The notes beneath the pieces are model-generated. The model was not told the DNA's origin. It ran no database searches and worked only from the letters and a program-made list of their open reading frames with translations. This document shows, in pieces, positions 58,189-64,000 of a stretch of DNA of 64,000 nucleotides; the stretch's first letter is position 1, and every line of letters begins with the position of its first letter. The translations under genes were made by a program, and so were the position numbers. The DNA lies in assembly GCA_965368815.1 (NCBI GenBank), contig CBDUOH010000002.1:22661-86660 (forward strand). Direction: 5' to 3'. Origin of the DNA: UBA5794 sp965368815. GTDB taxonomy: Bacteria; Actinomycetota; Acidimicrobiia; Spongiisociales; UBA5794.

Positions 58189-59136
58189 GTGACGACACTT
58201 GTAGTACCGCCCGATCACCCGACCGAACGGGCTGACAAGATGATCGCGTCGTTGCTGGGTGTGCCACGAAGCGTCGCCAGGGCGATCATCGAAAAGGGTG
58301 ACGCGTCGATCGATGGCGAGACCCTGCGCCCGTCCCAGAAGATCAGTGGCGGAACCGAGCTGATCGTCGTGCTGCCCGAGGGTCCGAGTCGGATGCGCGG
58401 TGACGATGCCGTCCCGTTCGCCGTCCTGTACGAGGATGCATCAGTGGTCGTCGTCGACAAGCCGATCGGCGTCGTGGTCCACGCAGGAGCGGGTCGGTCC
58501 GATGGGACGCTTGCTCACGGATTGTTGGCTCGGTATCCCGACATCGAGGGGGTGGGACATGAGGATCGGTGGGGCATCGTGCATCGGCTCGATCGTGACA
58601 CGTCGGGCTTGCTCGTGGTGGCACGCACCACGGAAGCACACGCCCGACTGACGGGCATGTTGAAACGGCGTGAGATCTCGCGCCGATATCTGTCGTTGGT
58701 GCGCGGTGTCTTCAGCAACACGACCGGCACGGTCGACGCGCCGATCGGGCGCGACACGACGAACCGCACGAGAATGCGAGTGGTCCGCGACGGGCGACCG
58801 TCGGTGTCGCACTATCGACGACTTGCTGGTTGGGTGGATGAGGATGTGTCCTTGCTTTCGGTGACACTCGAGACGGGTCGCACGCACCAGATCCGCGTCC
58901 ATATGCAAGCCATCGATCATCCGATCGTGGGTGACCGTGCGTATGGCAGACCGGGGGGTGTCGGGGACCCGGGACGGCCGTGGCTCCACGCACGTCAATT
59001 GTCCTTCATGCATCCGTTGACGGATGCTGATGTTGATGTCGTCAGCCCTCTCCCTGCCGATCTGTCCGATAGCCTGTCTGCGTTGGGGAACCCCGATGCA
59101 GGGCGATGCGCCGACACGAACGGGGAGCCACTGTGA
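58189..59136 (+). CDS. rluD: RluD-type 23S rRNA pseudouridine synthase
   Basis: 315 residues. N-terminal S4-like RNA-binding domain (ADKMIASLLGVPRSVARAII), then the RluA-family catalytic core VHRLDRDTSGLLVVAR with catalytic Asp135, VDKPIGVVVHAG, VTLETGRTHQIRVHM and HPIVGDRAYG. Expected to make pseudouridines in helix 69 of 23S rRNA, as for RluD, although RluA/C subtypes are close. The lspA-rluD pair is widespread. GTG start. Confidence 0.93.
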   Translation: MTTLVVPPDHPTERADKMIASLLGVPRSVARAIIEKGDASIDGETLRPSQKISGGTELIVVLPEGPSRMRGDDAVPFAVLYEDASVVVVDKPIGVVVHAGAGRSDGTLAHGLLARYPDIEGVGHEDRWGIVHRLDRDTSGLLVVARTTEAHARLTGMLKRREISRRYLSLVRGVFSNTTGTVDAPIGRDTTNRTRMRVVRDGRPSVSHYRRLAGWVDEDVSLLSVTLETGRTHQIRVHMQAIDHPIVGDRAYGRPGGVGDPGRPWLHARQLSFMHPLTDADVDVVSPLPADLSDSLSALGNPDAGRCADTNGEPL

Positions 59137-60593
59137 GCATCCACTACGAGCGTCTGTCGAATCTTGATGCGTCGTTCCTCGCGCTCGAGTCCCGCACGAC
59201 GCACATGCACGTCGGGGCTGTTGCGCTGTTCAAACCGGGCCCGGCGACGAGCGGCGAGGGCGTGGACATCGATCTGATCAGACGAATCATCGCATCCAAA
59301 CTGCACCTCATTCCGCGGTACCGGCAACGGCTTGCGACGGTGCCCGTCGAGCGACATCCCGTGTGGGTCGACGACGAGCACTTCCACCTCGACTATCACG
59401 TGCGGCACATCGCGCTCCCGTTCCCCGGAAGCGAGGATCAGCTCAAGGCGTTGACCGGTCGTCTCATGTCCCAACAACTGGATCGTTCGAAACCCCTGTG
59501 GGAACTCAATATCGTTGAGGGACTCGCCGACGGTGGGTTTGCGATCATCACGAAGATCCATCACTGCATGATCGATGGCATCTCGGGGATCGATCTGATG
59601 GCCGTGATCCTCGACTTCTCCGACGAGGTGAAGGTGGCGGACCCCGTTCCGTGGACTCCCCGAGAGGCTCCGAACGGCACAGAACTCGCCGTCCGTGAGG
59701 TCGCAAGGGCGCTGTCGAGAGTCGTTGCGGGTGTCAAGGACATCTCCTCGGTCGTGAGCGGAATCGGGAACACCGCCAGTGATTGGAGGGACAGGTTCCG
59801 CGCCTCGGCAGCATCGCTGGGTTCGGGGTGGTTGACGCCCGCGGCGAGGACGCCCCTCAACGGACCGATCGGTCCCGGACGGTCCTTCGATTGGCTCCAG
59901 ATCCCTCTCGACGGGGTCAAGGCGATCAAGAACGCACACGGAGCGTCGGTCAATGATGTGATGCTCGCCGTCGTTGCCGGGGGTGTCCGTCGCTACCTAC
60001 TCGAAGATGGGGCGATGTCGGAGGAGGATCTCGCCGAGGCGGACTTCAGGGTCATGGCGCCGGTGTCCGTCCGGACACGGGACGAACGGGGGACGCTCGG
60101 CAACAAAGTGGCAATGTGGTTGATCTCGTTGCCGATCGCAGAACCCGATCCGGTGGCTCGGCTGGCGGGCGTCGCATCGGTCACGAAGGAACTCAAGGAG
60201 ACTGATCACGCCCTCGGTGCTTCGACGATCGTGTCCGTGTCGACGGGAGCACCCGCGGCGTTGGTTTCGCTCGGTGCTCGGCTGGCGTCGCGAGCACGAC
60301 CGTTCAACATGACCGTGACGAACGTCCCCGGTCCCCAGTTCCCGCTCTACCTTGCGGGTTCGCCGATGACAGCGACCTACCCGTTGGTGCCGCTGTGGGA
60401 GAGCCACGGGGTCGGGGTCGCGATGTTCTCCCTGATGGGAAGCGTCAACATCGGGCTCAACACGGACCGTGACGTGATCAGTGATCCCTCACGGGTCGCC
60501 GCGGTCCTGCTGGCTTCGTACGAAGAGCTTTCGAGAGCGGCTCCCAAGCCACGCGCCAAACCGCGCAAGGCTCCGCCGATGGGCACGCGGTAG
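59133..60593 (+). CDS. WS/DGAT-family wax ester/diacylglycerol O-acyltransferase
   Basis: 486 residues. The acyltransferase motif HHCMIDGISG is at 143-152 (HHxxxDG complete), followed by the PLWELNIVEGL segment upstream and the second family block VMLAVVAGGVRRYL; TVTNVPGPQFPLYLAGSPM is the conserved C-terminal loop. Makes triacylglycerol or wax esters from acyl-CoA, in the cytosol at lipid surfaces; common in actinobacteria. GTG start in a GTGA overlap with rluD, with GGGGAG upstream. The basic C-terminal tail (KPRAKPRKAPP) is short. Confidence 0.92.
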   Translation: MSIHYERLSNLDASFLALESRTTHMHVGAVALFKPGPATSGEGVDIDLIRRIIASKLHLIPRYRQRLATVPVERHPVWVDDEHFHLDYHVRHIALPFPGSEDQLKALTGRLMSQQLDRSKPLWELNIVEGLADGGFAIITKIHHCMIDGISGIDLMAVILDFSDEVKVADPVPWTPREAPNGTELAVREVARALSRVVAGVKDISSVVSGIGNTASDWRDRFRASAASLGSGWLTPAARTPLNGPIGPGRSFDWLQIPLDGVKAIKNAHGASVNDVMLAVVAGGVRRYLLEDGAMSEEDLAEADFRVMAPVSVRTRDERGTLGNKVAMWLISLPIAEPDPVARLAGVASVTKELKETDHALGASTIVSVSTGAPAALVSLGARLASRARPFNMTVTNVPGPQFPLYLAGSPMTATYPLVPLWESHGVGVAMFSLMGSVNIGLNTDRDVISDPSRVAAVLLASYEELSRAAPKPRAKPRKAPPMGTR

Positions 60594-60601
60594 CGGTCTG
60601 T

Positions 60602-61627
60602 TCATCCGAAGAAGGTCTGAGCGGTCCTGTACAGCGGTTCGGGTACCCCTCGGATGCTTGCGCACGCCTCAGCGATGGGAACCGGAACGATCTCGGTTCC
60701 TCGCACCGCGGCCATCACACCGGCTCGACCTTCGTGGATGAAATCGGCAGCGGCGACGCCGAGTCGTGTGGCGAGGACCCGGTCCGAGGCTACGGGGGTT
60801 CCACCGCGTTGGATGTGACCGAGGACCGACACGCGCGTTTCGTACTTCGTGCGGTCCTCGATGGCCTGGGCAACCTGGTAGCTCACCCCGCCCAGCCGCT
60901 CGAAACCGAATGCATCCTTGCGATTGGCCGTCCCCGCATACCCGGGGGGAGGTGCGATACCCTCGCCGACCACCACGATCGAGTATCGACGACCACCTGC
61001 GTGGCGTTCCTCGATCGTCGCGACCATTTCATCCACGCTGTACGCGAACTCGGGGACCAGAACGTAATCGGCGCCGCCGGCGATGCCTGCGTGGGTGGCG
61101 ATCCAGCCCTTTGTCCGCCCCATCACCTCCACGACGACCACGCGGTTGTGCGCCTCGGCCGTCGTCGCCAATCGGTCGATGGCATCGGTTGCGATCTGGA
61201 CCGCGGTTTCGAACCCGAAGGTGATGTCGGTTCCGGCGATGTCGTTGTCGATCGTCTTCGGGACACCGATCACGGTGAGCCCTTCGTCGGCGAGTGCCAA
61301 TGCCGACCGGAGTGTTCCGTCACCGCCGATGACGACGATCCGATCGATGTCGTGCTTGTCGAGCGTGGGCTGGCATGTGGACAGCCCATCACCGTGGACG
61401 TACGGGTCCATCCGTGATGTCCCGAGGATCGTTCCACCGCGCCCGAGAATGCCTCGCACTGCATCCCTGTCGAGGGGCATGACCTTGTCGGTCATGAGTC
61501 CCTCCCAGCCGTCGCGGATGCCAACGACACCGAACCCGTGTTCCTCGGCGCGACAGACGACCCCTCGGATGACGGCGTTGAGCCCCGGGCAGTCGCCACC
61601 GCCGGTCAGTATTCCGACTACTCCCAC
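60602..61627 (-). CDS. pfkA: 6-phosphofructokinase
   Basis: 341 residues. ILTGGGDCPGLNAVIRGVV at the N-terminus, VVIGGDGTLRSALALADEG, GVPKTIDNDIAGTDITFGFE (fructose-6-phosphate and catalytic Asp), VEVMGRTKGWIATH and VLGHIQRGGTPVASDR. The residues that tell phosphoryl donor are Gly in GGDGT and Lys in PKTIDND, the pair described for ATP-dependent actinobacterial (Streptomyces-type) enzymes; a true PPi enzyme has Asp at the first place. GTG start with GAGGAGG. No glycolytic neighbour; it converges on the acyltransferase gene. Confidence 0.93.
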   Translation of the reverse strand: MGVVGILTGGGDCPGLNAVIRGVVCRAEEHGFGVVGIRDGWEGLMTDKVMPLDRDAVRGILGRGGTILGTSRMDPYVHGDGLSTCQPTLDKHDIDRIVVIGGDGTLRSALALADEGLTVIGVPKTIDNDIAGTDITFGFETAVQIATDAIDRLATTAEAHNRVVVVEVMGRTKGWIATHAGIAGGADYVLVPEFAYSVDEMVATIEERHAGGRRYSIVVVGEGIAPPPGYAGTANRKDAFGFERLGGVSYQVAQAIEDRTKYETRVSVLGHIQRGGTPVASDRVLATRLGVAAADFIHEGRAGVMAAVRGTEIVPVPIAEACASIRGVPEPLYRTAQTFFG

Positions 61628-61793
61628 GGGCCCTCCTCGAAAACCGGCACAGCGGGTCGCTCAGCCCGGCTCGTCTAGTACCTTAGAGCGCACGGATGTT
61701 GTTGCGATCTTGGTGGGACGGAGCCGACGTGGGCGATCGCAGCACTGACGACAAGATGATGCTTACATGCGTGTAGTTCGATGAGGGATTCGT

Positions 61794-64000
61794 TTGGCTG
61801 ACAGCTTCGCACACCTGCATGTGCACACCGAGTTTTCGATGCTTGATGGCGCAGCGCGGGTCGCCGACCTCGTCGAGGCGGTGGCCGCCGACGGTCAACC
61901 GGCCGTGGCCATCACCGACCACGGCGTGATGTATGGCGTCGTCGATTTCGTGAAAGCAGCGCGCTCTGCCGGTGTGAACCCCATCATCGGCATGGAGGCG
62001 TACCTGACGCCCGGTTCGCGCAAGGACCGGTTGCCTCGACGCGACGACAAGCGCTATCACATGACGATCCTCGCTGAGAACGACGTCGGATATCGGAACC
62101 TCATCCAGCTCACATCGCGGGCGTACCTCGAGGGCTACTACTACAAACCCAGAATCGACGCCGAGCTGTTGGCGGAGCACTCCGAGGGGCTCATCGCCAC
62201 CACGGGGTGCCTCGGGGGTCACGTGCCCCAGCTGCTGGGTGTGGACGAGTCTGCCGACGACGACCAGCAGGGACAGGAACGCGACTTCGACGCTGCCGTT
62301 GCCGCGGCGGCGATGTATCAGGACATCCTCGGCAAGGACAACTTCTTCATCGAGATCCAGGATCACGGGATCCCTGCCCAGCGCAAGATCATGGACGATC
62401 TGCTTGCGATCTCACGCACGCTCGACATGCCCCTGCTGGCCGCGAACGATTCCCACTACACCCACGCGCATGAAGCCGATGCCCATGACGCGCTCTTGTG
62501 CATCCAGACGGGGGCGCTCAAGAAGGAGGAGGAACGGTTCCGTCTCCACGGGCAGGAGTTCTATGTCAAGTCCGCCGCCCAGATGCGAGCTCTGTTCCCC
62601 GATGAGGATTACCCACAGGCGTGCGACAACACCCTGCTGGTTGCCGAGCGATCGCATGTGAACATCGATCTCGGTCGTGTCCTGTTGCCGCCTTTCACCG
62701 TCCCTGAAGGACATGATGAGGATTCGTATCTGCGTGAGTTGGTGATGTCGGGCGCCGCCATGCGCTATGGATCGATCGACACGTTCACGCAGGAGCGGAT
62801 CGACTACGAGCTCAGGGTCATCTCAGAGATGGGATTCTCGTCGTATTTCCTCATCGTGTGGGATCTCATCGCATATGCGGCCAAGAACGGCATCAGAACC
62901 GGGCCCGGTCGCGGTAGCGCCGCGGGTTCGATCGTTGCGTATTGCCTGAGGATCACGGATCTCGATCCCCTCAAGTACGGGCTGATCTTCGAACGGTTCC
63001 TGAATCCGGGACGCAAGGAGATGCCGGACATCGACATGGATTTCGATGAGCGCTATCGCGGTGAGATGATCAAATACACGGCCGAGAAGTACGGCTCGGA
63101 TCACGTTGCACAGATCATCACGTTCTCGACGATCAAAGGCAAGCAGGCGATCAGGGACGCAGCCCGAGTGCTGGACTACCCCTATTCCACTGGAGACCAG
63201 CTTGCCAAGGCGATGCCGCCACCGATTCTCGGGAAGGACGCGACGATCGGTCAGTGTCTGACCAAACCCGAGGTCGATGCACCGGCGGACGAGAAGGACC
63301 ACTACAACGCCGCAGCAGGACTCCGCGACCTTCTCGACAGCCTCGATGGAGCACGCGAGATCATCGAGACGGCCCGAGGGCTCGAAGGGCTTCGTCGCCA
63401 GGATTCGATCCATGCCGCCGCAGTGGTGATCTCACCCGAGCCGCTGACGAACATCGTGCCGATCCAACGCAAGGGTGAAGATGCCGAGGTCGTGACCCAG
63501 TTCGAGATGCACGGCGTCGAGGAGCTCGGCCTGCTCAAGATGGACTTCCTCGGACTCCGAAACCTGGCCACGATCGAACGGTCGCTCGAACTCATCGAAA
63601 AGAACACCGGGGAGCGCCCGGACATCGACAACGTGCCGCTCGATGACGAGAAGGTGTTCGACATGTTCCGGGCAGGAGACACCGTCGGTGTGTTCCAGTT
63701 CGAAGGCGGGCCCATGCGGGCACTCATGCGCAATCTCGGGCCGGACTCGTTCGAACACCTGATCGCCCTGAACGCGTTGTACCGGCCGGGAGCACTCGGA
63801 GCCGGCATGCACCTCGAGTATGCGGACCGCAAGAACGGGAAGGCCCAGGTCGAGTATCTGCACCCGGACCTCGAGCCCGTGATGTCGGACACCTACGGCA
63901 TCATGGTGTATCAGGAGCAGGTCATGCAGGCCGCCCAGGCCATCGCCGGATTCTCGATGGCAGACGCCGACAACCTGCGAAAGGCGATGGGGAAGAAGAT
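61794..64000 (+). CDS. dnaE: DNA polymerase III alpha subunit (N-terminal part)
   Basis: The replicative polymerase; 735 complete codons are seen and the gene continues past the right edge (family about 1150-1190). The PHP domain at the start has FAHLHVHTEFSMLDG and AITDHGVMYGVVDF with the metal-binding His/Asp residues. Polymerase motifs follow: GIRTGPGRGSAAGSIVAYC, PDIDMDFDERYRGE with D412 and D414, and the third catalytic residue D584 in LLKMDFLGLRNL. TTG 61794 is the only start in frame with GAGGGA upstream; a nearby ATG at 61781 is out of frame. Lies downstream of lspA-rluD as in other actinobacteria. Confidence 0.96.
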   Translation, partial: MADSFAHLHVHTEFSMLDGAARVADLVEAVAADGQPAVAITDHGVMYGVVDFVKAARSAGVNPIIGMEAYLTPGSRKDRLPRRDDKRYHMTILAENDVGYRNLIQLTSRAYLEGYYYKPRIDAELLAEHSEGLIATTGCLGGHVPQLLGVDESADDDQQGQERDFDAAVAAAAMYQDILGKDNFFIEIQDHGIPAQRKIMDDLLAISRTLDMPLLAANDSHYTHAHEADAHDALLCIQTGALKKEEERFRLHGQEFYVKSAAQMRALFPDEDYPQACDNTLLVAERSHVNIDLGRVLLPPFTVPEGHDEDSYLRELVMSGAAMRYGSIDTFTQERIDYELRVISEMGFSSYFLIVWDLIAYAAKNGIRTGPGRGSAAGSIVAYCLRITDLDPLKYGLIFERFLNPGRKEMPDIDMDFDERYRGEMIKYTAEKYGSDHVAQIITFSTIKGKQAIRDAARVLDYPYSTGDQLAKAMPPPILGKDATIGQCLTKPEVDAPADEKDHYNAAAGLRDLLDSLDGAREIIETARGLEGLRRQDSIHAAAVVISPEPLTNIVPIQRKGEDAEVVTQFEMHGVEELGLLKMDFLGLRNLATIERSLELIEKNTGERPDIDNVPLDDEKVFDMFRAGDTVGVFQFEGGPMRALMRNLGPDSFEHLIALNALYRPGALGAGMHLEYADRKNGKAQVEYLHPDLEPVMSDTYGIMVYQEQVMQAAQAIAGFSMADADNLRKAMGKK

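Noticed and set aside
1..64000. CRISPR arrays, tRNA or rRNA genes, insertion sequences, prophage, toxin-antitoxin or defence islands
   Set aside because: Scanned by eye on both strands: no spaced repeat array, no tRNA-like TTCGAATC arm with acceptor stem, no transposase or phage gene, and intergenic gaps are nearly all under 250 bp.

Overview
The window reads as one contiguous piece of a high-GC actinobacterial chromosome made almost entirely of housekeeping genes, with no insertion sequence, prophage, CRISPR array, tRNA or rRNA that I could see. Pointers to Actinomycetota are a DUF3040 protein, an F420-type luciferase-like oxidoreductase, the DUF3488/DUF58/MoxR trio, a WS/DGAT acyltransferase, the actinobacterial-type HNH protein, a division cluster with ftsQ next to ftsZ and no ftsA, sepF-yggT downstream of ftsZ, and a T-box on ileS. 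A deep-branching group such as Acidimicrobiia fits, but that is an inference and not proven here. MurE carries the DNPR signature expected for meso-diaminopimelate peptidoglycan.

Layout. 1-5863 (minus): branched-chain amino acid block ilvB-ilvN-ilvC-leuA followed by a truncated gnd. It is led by a promoter, a 12-residue leader peptide rich in Leu/Val/Ile and a terminator hairpin, which together make a transcription attenuator. 5899-9423 (plus): a NYN-domain protein and an orphan GAF sensor kinase. 9430-18039: F420-type oxidoreductase, small Cys protein, queG, metallophosphoesterase, methyltransferase, SRPBCC protein, ArsA-like ATPase, ROK glucokinase, DUF1232 protein and aminotransferase. 18101-22371: a compact type II fatty acid synthesis operon fabD-fabH-fabG-acpP-fabF. 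22385-35803: mixed small operons (unknown membrane proteins, histidine phosphatase, DUF3040, MerR, transglutaminase/DUF58/MoxR, a degenerate resolvase-fold protein, HNH, Usp, ABC-2 exporter).

35927-53518 (plus): the complete division and cell wall cluster mraZ-rsmH-ftsL-ftsI-murE-murF-mraY-murD-ftsW-murG-murC-murB-ftsQ-ftsZ-pgeF-yggS-sepF-yggT. Many junctions are ATGA/GTGA/TGATG overlaps, so translation is probably coupled through most of it. It starts at a TTGACA promoter overlaid by 10-bp-phased GTGGG repeats (MraZ operator). A strong RNA stem just before rsmH matches the place and style of the actinobacterial mraW RNA motif. No divIVA follows yggT.

53523-64000: ileS on the minus strand with a T-box leader, then plus-strand DUF167, DksA-like, lspA, rluD and WS/DGAT genes, a minus-strand pfkA, and the first 735 codons of dnaE running off the right edge.

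The points most worth following up are regulatory: the ilv attenuator, the T-box, the rsmH leader RNA, the MraZ boxes, inverted repeats at ftsQ-ftsZ, and a recurring TANNNT hexamer 6-7 nt before start codons that suggests leaderless mRNAs. Protein oddities are a resolvase fold lacking its catalytic residues, a DksA-like protein with one cysteine, and a 24-codon ORF coupled to ftsI.
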